From: Eulemur rufifrons
Lineage: Eukaryota > Chordata > Mammalia > Primates > Lemuridae
DNA length: 64,000 nt
Direction: 5' to 3'
NCBI RefSeq assembly: GCF_041146395.1
Contig: NC_090985.1
Location: 1,959,501 to 2,023,500 of the forward strand
Every line of letters begins with the position of its first letter. The first letter of the stretch is position 1. The translations under genes were made by a program, and so were the position numbers. The notes under the pieces were generated by a model, which did no database searches, was not told where the DNA came from, and worked only from the letters and a program-made list of their open reading frames with translations. Shown here piece by piece: positions 1 to 16,290 of this stretch.

Positions 1-1290
1 AAAAGTGATTCGGCTGCGTAGACTCGTGCCTGGGTGAGCGAGGATTCACGCCCCTGCGAGGGGGAAGGGCAGTAAGGCAACGGCGTGTTTGTCAGCCCAG
101 ACCTCGTGCTGCTGGGGACTCGACAGCCGGGAGTGCAGTTGGAGGACCTCGTTTTCAGGGGGCCGTGGCGTGAGACGTGGCTGTGGTGGAGGGGACATCT
201 ATTGCTCAGTGCTTGTCCTTGTTCCATGGTGACAGCACTTACCCCCGGCCAAAAGGATGCTCAGTGACTCAGGCAGGGAAATCAAAGTCCTCTTCTGGGA
301 TTTTTCACGCGGGAGCTGGGAGGAAGAGCCGGCTTTTCTCAATGCCTGGGTGCTGGGGGCGGGGACGGTGCAAGCCGTGGCCCCTGAAAGGCAGAGAGAG
401 CTCAGGGTTCCGGTAATTTCTGAAGCTGGCCCCATCCCTGCCTTTCCCACAATTTGGTTGCTGAGCTGATAAATTCCTCTCTCTACTAAACGCACTTGAC
501 GTGGATTCGGAGAGCGTGCAGGGCCTCCCGACTCCTGGGAGGCTGATCCGCTCCTCGGGGATCGGATGCAAACGGCCCTTTAACTGTGACTGCACCTGTC
601 ACCTTGGCCCGCACCTCTGAGTCCTGCAGAATTTAAGCCTTTGCTTTGTCATGGAAGGTTTTAGAGCAGATTCTCTGAATTAGAATTTCGGCGTGACTCA
701 TTGCTTCAGTGACTGTGGTCTCTATTTTTAATTTTCGATATTTGACTTTTACAAAAACGGTTCTTAAAGTGGATGCTTGTGAGAATCAGGTATCAGAAGG
801 AGGGATTCATTCAGAGTTCCCTGGCCGGGAAGGCTGTCCCCAGAGTGTGCGTGTGGCTGTGTGTCAGGCTGCTGTGGGCAGGAGAGCGAGGAAGGACCCT
901 CTTCTCAGAGCCGCTGCTGGTCCTCCGCGCCGGCCGGGGCTTGGCACCCTGCGGCTCCCTCCACGGCACTGCACTTTACTTGGGACCCCCCCAGACCCCA
1001 CACCCTGTGGACGGGGACAGGGCTCGTGCCCTCACCAGCGGCTTCCAGAGCCTTGTGGGGGGTGTGTGGATGCGGCACCACCTGACAGACGCCCTCTAAC
1101 TGGGGGGCCCAGGAAGAGAGTCTCCCCGCTGCCTGATTCTCCTGACCTGCTTCCCGGCACGTGGGCCTTGGTCAGCGGTGGGGAAGCAGGCACTGATCGC
1201 AGGACAGTCTGAGCAATTTGGGGACAGTGGAGTGTCACACAGGCTCTCGTCTGTATCATTTGGGTCTATTTTTATCTTATCTCATTCTAA
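1..1290. other. Unassigned GC-rich intergenic sequence
   Basis: I see no exon with credible splice sites and no recognisable repeat here. Open frames are short and overlap on both strands, as expected in GC-rich DNA. Confidence 0.5.
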
Positions 1291-1291
1291 A

Positions 1292-1540
1292 AATATGCAA
1301 CTGTTAGTAGCAACTCCCATTTCGAATACCTACGATGTGCTGTTACCTACGTCACTATCCGTTGCTCTCCCCACTGCAGCCCTAAAGAGATGTGTTTATC
1401 ACCCTTGTTCTGCAGCTGGAGGGATGGGGCTCAGAGCTGCAGGTGACTTGCCCAGAGTCTCGTTCTGGGAAATGGCAGGGTGGGGGCTCGAACCAGGCGT
1501 CTGTTCCTCCCCTGCGCCCGCTGTGCTCTTCCCGGGGTCC
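1292..1540 (-). mobile_element. MIR SINE fossil
   Basis: The order is caggtgacttgcccagagtc then gggggctcgaaccaggcgtctg. This is the MIR core and tRNA-like head (B-box GGTTCGAATCC complement) in reverse. It is heavily diverged. Confidence 0.65.
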
Positions 1541-1689
1541 CTCCCCGTGGCTCGCGTAGCACCCGGGCGGGGCCCACCCCCACCCACCCCAACCCAGGGA
1601 AGCCAGATGCTCCAGCACCGGTAGCTTTTCGCAGGCGAGGCCGGCGGGCAGCCAGGGCTGAGGCCCGGTGCATAACGCCGTGTCGTGCC

Positions 1690-2560
1690 ACTGTCCTCAG
1701 AGCCCTTTCCGGTCTCTCAGAAGTTATCCTCGTCCTCTCTCTCCTCCTCACACCCTACGTCCCAGCCCTCAGCGTTTCCTGCTGGTCTCACCTTCAAAAT
1801 GTGCCCCAAATCCACCGCTGCTCGCGGCCTGCACTGCGGCCACCCCGCGCACCCCCAGCACGCACCGTCGATCACCCCCTTTCTGATCTTCCAGCTTCTG
1901 TCCTCGCTCCCTACGGTCCGTTGTCAACACGACAGCCAGGCGATTCTTGTGATACACGTCAGATATGTCATTCCTCGCTTAAAACCCTCTGACGGCTCCC
2001 GTCTCCTCGGAGGACGATTCAAAGTCCTTTCCAGGGTCTGCAGTATTGTCCCTGGTCTGGCTCTTCTCTCTGACCTCGGGGCCTACCGACTCTCCCGCCC
2101 ACTCACCCCACAGCCAACTGCACGCTTGGTCAGCACTGAACGTGCCGACAGTCTTCTGCCTCAGGGCCTTTGCACGTGCTGCTCCCTCTGCCTAGAGCAG
2201 CCTCCCCCGTAGCCTCACAGTCACTCGTTCAGGTCCTTTGTGTCTCTGCCCATTCGTCCCCTTATCTAGGGGCTTCCCAGACCACTCATGGGCAGCCACC
2301 TCTCACTCTGCCACTGGTGACTCTGGAGAGACCTTCACTCTCCACCCCTCCACCTGTCTTCAAGGCACCTAAGACCACCCGACGTATTTACTCTTGGTTT
2401 GGTTTTTTGATTCTTTTTGGTCTGACTTTCCTCACCAGAGTGTCGGCTCCATGAGAGCAATGACTTGGTTTTGCTTGTTTTTCCTCTCTCTAGCACCCGA
2501 AACGGTGCCTGTTCAGTGATTACTTGTAGAATGAATGAATAAATATCATGCAACTTTTTG
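1690..2560 (+). mobile_element. L2 LINE 3' region
   Basis: The L2 3' order is readable: accttcaaaatgtgccccaa, then ccctctgacggctcccgtct, tcagggcctttgcacgtgct, cttcccagaccactc, ggctccatgagagcaatgac, and the terminal gaatgaatgaataaat. No reverse transcriptase frame remains. Confidence 0.8.
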
Positions 2561-3114
2561 TTCTAATGTAAGAAATTGGAAGGGAAAATAAGGCTAAGAA
2601 AAATAAAATAAAGCTACGGGCCAAGTTAATGCCTAGAATATGTTCCACATATCTTACATGCTTCACTCGAGGGTTTGAATGCAAGTTTGGCTTTTGGGTT
2701 TTGGCAAGTAATATAAGAAGGAAAATAGCATTAATTGTAGAATTTAGTGTACAAAAACAAAAAATAACAGCCTGCTACGTGAGTAAAACAGAGCTATTCC
2801 TACCGCTCAGACACACGACCAGTTGAATCCTTGCTCGAGGATGCCGTGAGAGAAGGGGAGCGATAGCCCTACAGTAAGTCCAGCACATTCCACAGAGCTC
2901 TTTGACTCTCGGACACTGTGAAGTCAAGGCTGCTGTTGAGAGAAATGCTCTATTTGCTTTTGATAGTATTTAATTATTTATCTTAAATCTTTAACTGTCA
3001 GATAAAATTATTTTTTCAGAATTCCCCTGACATCCAGGCCTTCATCCAATTAATGGACAAGCCCTTCTGAGCACCAGAGAGGATGCCCCATATTACTGTC
3101 AAAAGATTTGGGAT

Positions 3115-3235
3115 CCTCCCTAGGGTTGTCCTGGTTTTCCTGGGACAGAGGGGTTACCAGGAGTTGGAACTTTCTGTGCTAAAAACCAGGACAGCCCAGG
3201 CAGGCTGGGATGAGTTAGTCATCCTACCTGTTTCT
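3115..3235. mobile_element. Short palindromic DNA-transposon fossil, copy A
   Basis: The segment has the form tcctggttttcctgggaca ... tgctaaaaaccaggacagc ... atcctac, so its two halves are roughly complementary. The same arrangement recurs at about 6700-6805. I recognise the type (non-autonomous MER element) but not the family name. Confidence 0.5.
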
Positions 3236-4249
3236 CCCTGGTCTCTTGTAAGCAATGCGTGGAGTTAAAGAATCTTTGCGATTGGTGGGTGTGCAAAATG
3301 CCTGCTTTCTTTTTCTGACCCACATTTAGATAAAAAGAGCAGAATGTGAAAAGTGGGATAACATTCCAGAGCCCAAGATCAGCCTTCCAAACGGAAATGG
3401 GTAAACAAGGAATTATCAGGCAAGTTCGGACGGCAAAGGCCCAGAGGTGTGCTGAGGTCAGGAAGATGTGCGGCCTGTGGGGACAGGAAAGCAGGGACAC
3501 AGGAATCCGGAAGGCCAAGGAGGAAGAGGAGGCCCCGCTCCACTGTGGCCAGGGGGCTGGAGAGCTACAGGAAGGAGCCCGCACCTGGGGCCTGGGGCTG
3601 GGCGTGGTCGCTGCGCTCCTTCCAGCTGTGGCCACGGAGCGGCCCAGCAGAGGCCTGTGCTGCCCACCTGGAACCCGCTCAGAAGTGGCTACAGCCTCCG
3701 CAGAGCTTTAAAAAGGATCAGCGTAGGTGGCCAAGGTCAGGTGCCCTGAGCCCTGGGCCCGTGTCATCCTTTAACGTCTCAGGTGCTTTCCTGTGACTCA
3801 CAGTGAAGCCGTGGGTTTTAGGAAGTTGTTCAGTGTCTTCCTGCCTCCCCAACTCACCCACACACTTTCTAAAAGGAAAAGTGAACATCTTTTAATTTCC
3901 ACCAATTCAGAGATGATGTTACTATTTTAATGACTAGACCTTCAGTTTTTTGCACACATAGATACTTTTAAGACCTGGGATGATATTATTTTATGTGATA
4001 CTCTGGTTTCTCTCATGTAAATGGTTTCTAAGCATAACGTATGCACAGAGGTGCACACACATGAAGTTGGAAGCACATTGATGCCCAGGTGAGTGTCCTG
4101 CTTTCTGTACTTCACAGGGCTCCAGTTTTGCATGTCACCATTGCCTCTTTTGGAAATGCACCTTTCATGGTGCGTGGTATTCCTGCATGTGGATGTAGAA
4201 CGATTTGTCGAAGTATCTCTCTAATGGGCACATTAACTCTTTCTAATTT
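3236..4249. other. Unassigned intergenic sequence
   Basis: Mixed composition with no recognised repeat or exon. A GC-rich middle (3460-3700) gives overlapping open frames on both strands. Confidence 0.45.
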
Positions 4250-4586
4250 TTTTTTAATTTTTTTTTTTTTTTGGAGACAGAGTCTCACTCTGTTGCCCGG
4301 GCTAGAGTGCCGTGGCGTCAGCCTAGCTCACAGCAACATCAAACTCCTGGGCTCAAGTGATCCTCCTGCCTCAGCCTCCCAAATAACTGGGACTACAGGC
4401 ACGTGCCACCATGCCCGGCTAATTTTTTGTATATATTTTTAGTTGTCCAACTGATTTCTTTCTGTTTTTAATAGAGATGGGATCTCGCTCTTGCTCAGGC
4501 TGGTCTCAAACTCCTGGCCTCGAGTGATCCTCCCGCCTCGCCTCCCAGAGTGATAGGATTACAGGCGTGAGCCACCGCGCCCGGCC
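4250..4586 (-). mobile_element. Strepsirrhine-type Alu dimer
   Basis: Poly-T leads into gagacagagtctcactctgt and the element ends gccaccgcgcccggcc. The middle segment gttgtccaactgatttcttt is typical of lemur Alus. It is full length. Confidence 0.95.
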
Positions 4587-5863
4587 ACCATTGTTAAACG
4601 TGATCACAGTGAACTGAACCATTTGTCTTGAGCAGAGAGGTCACTGGACGGGGCTTTCTCTCATTTCTTCAAACCTTTCCAAGGACTTTCCTAGATGTCA
4701 ACCTCAGGCTGCTCTCGCACGGCGACGCCTGCCTCTCCACCTGGGACCCGGCCCCGACACCTGCAAACCCAGCCGTTTGTTCCTGCTCTGCCGGCACTTG
4801 ACCAGGGCGCCGTTTCCCTCCACTCTCGGCCACCTCCGCGCAGTGACGGTGCCGTCCTCACCTCCACCTCCCTCGTGGCTTGAGGCCCAGTTTTCCACAC
4901 TCAGTGAGCTCTCATTTTACATGAAATGTAAAATTTCCTTTTCCTAAATATAATTTTTTTCCTTTATGAAAATACTATCTAATCCAGTTTTTGGCAGAGG
5001 ACACACCGGGCTGTATTTATTGGCAACATTATTATCTACTGAAGCAAAGGGAAAAGAAATCAGAGTGTTTAATGAGGTCCGAAGCCAAAGCGTTCTCTGC
5101 AGTTTCCTCTGGTCTCGGCCTTTTCAAGGTGCAACTGAAACCGGAATCCCAGTGGAGGGAAACCAAGCCCAGGCCCCCTTTGCAGAAGGGAAGCCCTGTC
5201 CGTGTCTCTGGAGGGGCGTCCCACCCTCCCTCGTGAGCCAGGAGCGCTGCGGCGCCCCGTCGGACGTGACGTTCAGCCACCGCAGTGTCTGGAAGGTTTT
5301 GTTTCTTTGTGTTAGGGAGACAGAACCAGCCTCACTAATCACCGTCTGGGGCCAGGAGTCACCCTTCCCCAGGTCACACGCTCCCGCCAGGCTGCTCCCC
5401 TGCAGAGCAGCCCCCGGCTCAGTGTATTCTGGCTGGCCCGGCCCGCGGTGCCCCCGCAGGTCAGGGGAGGGGAGAGCTGAGCGCCGGACATGGGAAGACG
5501 ACAGCGTCAGGCTCTGGGAACGTGCCCGAGCGCCTCTGTGGACACGTAAGTTACTCTGTGTTTTCGTAACGCTCAGCCTGCTTTCGTGCCCTCACGCCGG
5601 TTCCCTGGCGCTGCCAAGATCCCGAGCCGACCAGGCGACAGCCGTCTCCACATCAGACACGCTGTCTGCGCTCACCCCTGCCTGCGGGCACAGTGCACAT
5701 TGCACAAGGAGAGGTGCCTTTCTGTGGAGGAGGCGCTGGGTGAGGCGAGGCTGAGGACGACGACAAAGCCCCTGCCTAGCCTGGGGAGCAGGGCTGAGTG
5801 GCAGGGGGCCCACAGGGTTCCACACACTCTTGTTGAAGAACTCGGGGCTTCCTAGGCCAGCCC
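4587..5863. other. Unassigned intergenic sequence
   Basis: Nothing recognisable. A 262-codon frame at 4966-5754 has no family signature, no splice sites and a competing open frame on the other strand, so I read it as chance. Confidence 0.45.
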
Positions 5864-5887
5864 CAGAGAGAGAGAGAGAGAGAGAGG
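5864..5887. repeat. (GA)n microsatellite
   Basis: About 11 GA units in an uninterrupted run. Confidence 0.9.
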
Positions 5888-5892
5888 AGACC

Positions 5893-5990
5893 AAGCTGTG
5901 GATTCCTTCATTTGTCTTGTCCACTGCTTGAGGAATTCCTGGCATGTAGTAGATGCTCGATAAAATGCTTACGAACTCAATGGAGAGAAG
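5893..5990 (+). mobile_element. L2 3'-end fragment
   Basis: cctggcatgtagtagatgct followed by cgataaaatgcttacgaact matches the L2/MIR 3' tail order (GCACATAGTAGGCGCTCAATAAAT). Confidence 0.6.
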
Positions 5991-6199
5991 TAGGAGATGG
6001 GAGGAACTGTTGGGCAGGTTCCTGACTGCTTTCCCCTGGGCCAGGGTCTGGGAACTCAGGCTGTTCACCCTGAATATCAGAGGAACGAGAGACCCAGGAA
6101 AATTGAAACTGGAAACATCTGGCCTTCACCCATGTGTGTACAGGTGGTGGCCACGCCCAGAGAAGTTAAATGATCTGTCTAAGGAGTTTTTAAACTTTT

Positions 6200-6345
6200 T
6201 GATATTTAAATTTGTTATTATTTTTTATAGAGATGGGGTCTTCCTATGTTGCTCAGGCTAGTCTTGAACTCCTGACCTCAAGTGATCACCCTGCCTTGGC
6301 CTCCTCAAGTGCTGGGATTACAGGCGTGAGCCACCGCATCCGGCC
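6200..6345 (-). mobile_element. Alu left-monomer SINE
   Basis: It starts at tttttatagagatggggtct and ends at gccaccgcatccggcc. Only one arm is present, so it is an old free monomer or a truncated copy. Confidence 0.85.
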
Positions 6346-6539
6346 TCTCACCACTTGTCTGGGCTGTGGTCTCACTTTGGTGACATGTGAGAGCAAACAG
6401 AATGGCGTGGTGGGATCCCGAGTGTCCATTTACTGAAGTCCTGTGAACACCCTGGCTCTCCCGGGAGGAGCTGGCGCTCAGCACAGACGCATGTGTGGAG
6501 TCTGGGAAGGCGCTGCATTGGGAAGCAGGGACCCGGGAC

Positions 6540-6665
6540 CCGCCTGGCCTCTGCTCCGTCCTCACTGCCTGACCCTGGGCAAGTCACTCTCCCCTGTGCG
6601 TCTCAGTCCCCTGCTGGGAAAAGTCGAGAGGTCAGATAAGCTAATATCTATCGTCCCGTGGTAAA
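6540..6665 (+). mobile_element. MIR SINE fragment
   Basis: tgaccctgggcaagtcactc then cccctgtgcgtctcagtccc match the MIR core in forward order. Confidence 0.6.
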
Positions 6666-6699
6666 TCTCCCATGATTCCTCCTGACATCCTAAAATCCT

Positions 6700-6805
6700 T
6701 GGGCTGCCACCCACCCCAGTTTGCCTGGGACCGAGAGAAGCTCCCAGGCGCAGTCCTGCAGTTTTGGAACTGCGACAGTCCTGGGAAAACTGGGACAGGA
6801 TGGTC
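6700..6805. mobile_element. Short palindromic DNA-transposon fossil, copy B
   Basis: cagtttgcctgggaccgaga at the left and gacagtcctgggaaaactgg, then gatggtcaccca at the right form diverged inverted halves. The layout matches the copy at 3115-3235. Confidence 0.5.
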
Positions 6806-7024
6806 ACCCAGTGAGCCTGGTCCTCTCCAGGCCATTTGGGGGGTGCGGAGCTGTCTCCAGGGGGCCCCCAACAGCTGCTCCTGCTGAACACACGCTGCAC
6901 CCCCCACACTGCACCAATAGCATAGGATAGGGGTGACGGTAGGTTCTTCTGCATTTAGGCTCCAAGACACTGTGTCTTCCATCTGCCTGGGCCCTGCTCC
7001 CTCCCTCCCTCTCTGTGTCATTAC

Positions 7025-7320
7025 TCACGCTGGAGGTGCAAGAGTGGCCCTCTCGGTGAGGAACTGGAACCGAGGCTTAGCCAGGACCCAGGCACAGGAG
7101 CCTCGAGGCAAATCCTCAAATCCTCGAGCCGTGGTGTCAGCCCCTGCTGTCAGCCCCCTTGGCCACTGTACTTGCATGAGGAACCCTGAGCTGGGACCCG
7201 GCGAAGCCCCGCCCAGATTCCTAACCCTCAGAAACTATGACATAATAAATGTGCTATTTTGAGCTGCGAAGTTTTAGGGTAGTGTATTAGATAAAGCGGA
7301 TAACTAACAGATAACTTGTT
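7025..7320 (+). mobile_element. MaLR-type LTR 3' fragment
   Basis: cctcagaaactatgacataa, then taaatgtgctattttgagct and tagataactaac near the end resemble the 3' part of ancient ERVL-MaLR LTRs. Only the distal part is readable. Confidence 0.45.
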
Positions 7321-7707
7321 CTGAAAGAGCTCTCAGGAAACAACCCCAGCGCCCTGTGTGGGAGGGACGGGGCTTGTCCCCCTGGCTACAGGGACTGGTT
7401 CAGGGGCAGGCGTGTGACCTGGGGCTGGTCCGATCAGAGTGGACTCGGGGATACCGGTGCACACATCCTCTCTTGTCAGGCTTTTGGTGTGAACTTGTGA
7501 GCCTGGAACCGCCAGGGAGGGATGAGGTGTGTAGGTGAGAGGGCGGAGGGGACACGGGGGACATGCAGAGACCAGGAAAGCAAAGTGAGCACAGACCCTG
7601 GTCACGTGCTCTTCTCAAAGCACTGGTGGCACCTGTGTGTATGAGGGACATTTGCTAAAGACTCGGGAATCATGGATGGAGGGTGAAAAACAGCTCGGCG
7701 GAGTCTG

Positions 7708-8476
<769 letters not shown>

Positions 8477-8492
8477 CCTCTTCTCCAGTCTT

Positions 8493-12151
<3,659 letters not shown>

Positions 12152-12229
12152 TCACTCCGATAGAAGTTTTTCATCACGGAAGGGAGTCCCAGTGAAGTGG
12201 GCTGCAGGTGGGAGCATCATTGGCTGGAA

Positions 12230-12560
12230 CTATTTTGGGTTTGAACCTTTTAGCCGTGTGTATCAAGAGGCAAAAATAGTGCGTGACCTTTGACCTCCAC
12301 TCCTGAGAATTTATCTTAAGCAAATCATTCATAAGAAAAAAAAGGCTCCAGCTTTCACTTGCACTATTAAAACTTGTGAGGCAGGTTAAGTATCCAGCCG
12401 TCGGGGAATCGTTCCGCGATCCTCGGTCGTCCTCGACGCGGAAAACGCTTACAGTATTTACGGGACGATTTCCGACTGCAGCAACGACGGCAGGAACGTC
12501 TGCGTCTGCACGACGCCTGCAGGGGACGCGGCAGCTGCTGTTACGTCAGAACGTGGGGCT
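12230..12560 (+). mobile_element. L1M-type LINE fossil with a CpG-rich 3' half
   Basis: tgacctccactcctgagaat then ttatcttaagcaaat and taagtatccagccgtcgggg follow the L1 order seen in old L1M 3' ORF2 DNA (…CTGGGAATTTATCCTAAG… TATCCAGCAATAGGGG…). From 12399 to 12553 many A/T positions of the expected sequence are G/C, giving about 24 CpGs in 155 bp. Confidence 0.55.
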
Positions 12561-14128
12561 AAGGGAGGTTCTGTGTCTCTTTTTGCTTTTTCTCCTTTAG
12601 TGTTAGGCTGTTTTTGCATTTTTCTGTGAAGGTGAAAGAGTCCAAATACTCTGGGTGTCTGCCGTCTGGGCTCTCCCCACTTTACTCTTTTTCTTCCTCG
12701 GCACATTCTGGTCTCCCCAGCCCGTGCACACAGGGGCCCACGCACACAGGTGAGCGTGCATCCACGCATGTGCACACGCTCAGACACACACGCTCACGCA
12801 CGTGCACTTTTTAGCCTCTGGCATCTAAAACCAAGTCTGCTCCGAAACCCAGTCAGGACAGCCCCAGCCCCTCGCGCCCGGCTCTGCGAGGGCTGAGTCT
12901 TCCGGCCTGAGCTGACCTGCCCCCCACTGGAGGTCGGCCAGGTCTCCCCGACCCGTGAGAACACAGGCTGCCCTGCAGGGGCCGCGCTCACTTCCACCGC
13001 TGTGCTTCCGGAAAGCTCTGCCCAGCTCTGCCTCACTGCCCACCCAACACCTGCATACACTAGAACTGATTCTTCTTCTGTAAGTTTCCAGAAGATTCCA
13101 TTCATCTCTGCAGGCTAACTGGAAAGGCTAACTGAGCATGTCTGGTATCATCACAGCATGTTACTTAAAACGATGACATCATAGCTGGCGTCAAATCCAC
13201 CCAGAATATACCTTGCTGCTTGTTTGCCATGGGACCCGGGCAAATCGCTATCTCTGGTTTTTTTTTTTGTTTTTTTTTTTGTTTTTTAATGTAAGAGTTG
13301 GACCAGAAGGTTTGCGATACCCCTTCTGGCTCTGCATCCACAATTTATAAGCCGTGCCTGCTTCCCCTTGGCTCTGTTCCGTGCTCTGCCACAGCTGTGA
13401 CGGTCGGCGCTGCCTGGGGAGGCTCCGGCAGCTCCGGGGCGGGTCGGGAGCGTTTCTGCCTCGGGAGGCCCAGGACCCCGGGTCAGCCGTGTTCCACGCA
13501 AGGGGCGGCTTCCATGTCGGCTGTGAGTGCAGAGGAAACCAACCAGGCTGGACACGTGCCTGTGGGTACAGGCCGTCCCGTCGCTGCCCTCGCGGTGACC
13601 GCTGTCTCTGACCCCTCCTTTCCCGCGCGCTGACGCATGAGGACCGCAGACGTCTGCTTTTGCTGAGCTCACGAGGCCCGTGGTGGCCGAAGGTGACCGT
13701 GGGGTCCTAATGGCCAGGTGCATGGAGGCCAGCCCTCTTCCCGACCGGAGCAACTGCAGAGAGAAGGGGCCGGGCTTCTGGAGTCACGAGAGCGAGGGGA
13801 CGGAGCCCACGTCGCAGGGGCAGCTTCCGCAGCAGTGGACTCGGGAAGAGAAAACCAAGAGAGCGACTGTTCTCTCCAGACGAGACTCTCGGGCTGAAGA
13901 CCCCGGGGTATCTCAGCAGTCTCTCTCGGACAGGAGCTGCTCTTCCTCCGTTGTGTGGCGACAGGCAGCCGTCTTGGAGCCGTGCAGCGCACGAATTTTG
14001 TCTGTAGTAGCCACACACGTGAGCCCTCGGGCGGAGGTGCCTCTGGGCCTCGGTTCCCGCCGTCCTAAGGGCGGTTGGCCGCGCCCGATGGCAGCTCCTG
14101 CCTTTCCCTCCTGCCTCTGAGCCTGCAG
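12561..14128. other. Unassigned GC-rich sequence with low-complexity patches
   Basis: An imperfect CA/CG-rich patch lies at about 12720-12800 and a T-rich tract at 13257-13288. I recognise no repeat family or exon. Frames open on both strands at 13280-14340, partly because of the adjacent 15-bp repeat. Confidence 0.45.
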
Positions 14129-14303
14129 GCGCATACCCCAAGGCAGGTACCCCAAGGCCCATACCCCAAGGCACGTACCCCAAGGCGTGTACCCCAAGGC
14201 GTGTACCCCAAGGCCCATACCCCAAGGCACGTACCTCAAGGTGGGTACCCCAAGGCACGTACCTCAAGGTGGGTACCCCAAGGCAGGTACCCCAAGGCGC
14301 CCA
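14129..14303. repeat. 15-bp minisatellite, about 11-12 units
   Basis: Units of the form rtaccccaaggcNNN repeat without interruption, with variant dinucleotides (ca, gt, cg) before the TACC. Some later units read tacctcaaggtgg and alternate with tacccc units, which suggests a 30-bp higher-order duplication near the 3' end. Units of 15 bp keep frames open on both strands. Confidence 0.93.
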
Positions 14304-14753
14304 CATTCTGGTCCAGCCCCGCCTGAGGCGGGTCCCTGTCACCTTGGCAGTCTGAGATTTTGATCCGCCCGGGTCCTGGTGCTACCTTGTGGATGGTGTC
14401 ATTCCCCAAGACTCTTCCACTGCCTGTCACGCGGCCTCGAGGCCCACGTTTCTCTGGGTCTCCTTGGAGCCTCACCAGGCCTGGGCGTGTCCCCCCCATC
14501 CCCCCCCCGCCCCGGGAGAATAGGGGGTCCACTGACGCCATCCACTACCGGCTCCGAGGAGGGACAGACGCCGGCTGACATGGACACAGCCCCGCCCGCC
14601 TCAGTGCACATCAGCCCCTCGACGTCTGTGCTTGTCCCAGCCCCCGCCTGCTCCCCGCCTCCGCCTGCCTCGAGCGGTAGCAAGCTGGCGGCCACCAGGA
14701 TCCTCAGGGGCAGAGAGAGGTGGTCATTGAAATCTGACATTAAGCAGACTCAG
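14304..14753. other. Unassigned sequence with a C-rich run
   Basis: A run of about 25 nearly pure C bases lies at roughly 14490-14515. Nothing else is recognised. Confidence 0.45.
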
Positions 14754-14899
14754 GGCCGGCGCGGTGGCTCACGCCTGTAATCCTAGCACTTGGGAGGCCG
14801 AGGAGGGAGGGTCCTTTGAGCTCAGGAGTTCGAGACCAGCCTGAGCAAGAGCGAGATCCCATCTCTACAAAAAAAAAAAAAAAAAAAAAAACAAAAACA
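14754..14899 (+). mobile_element. Alu left-arm monomer with poly-A and target duplication
   Basis: It starts ggccggcgcggtggctcacg, stops after gatcccatctctac and then has a long poly-A. The flanks share cagactca. It looks like a free left monomer or an Alu retrotransposed after internal truncation. Confidence 0.9.
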
Positions 14900-16119
<1,220 letters not shown>

Positions 16120-16129
16120 GAATTTGGAT

Positions 16130-16290
16130 TCACTGTGTCGTTCTGTTCAAAAACGCTGCGAAGCAGGCTGGGGAAGTATAATTACTCCGCGTCGTGGAGC
16201 AGGTAACCGGCTACAGGCAGTTAAGTAACTCGCTGCGGGTGGCACAGCCTGCAGGTGGACAAGTCCCCGGCCCCAAATCTTGTACCAATT
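16130..16290 (-). mobile_element. Possible MIR fossil
   Basis: ggcagttaagtaactcgctg then ggtggcacagcctgcaggtg resemble the reversed MIR core. It is weak. Confidence 0.4.

Noticed and set aside
4966..5754. 262-codon plus-strand frame
   Set aside because: No recognisable domain, and other frames are open over the same bases.
13707..14342. 211-codon minus-strand frame with VPWG/ALGY-type repeats
   Set aside because: The repeats come from the 15-bp minisatellite, and the rest is GC-rich with overlapping frames.
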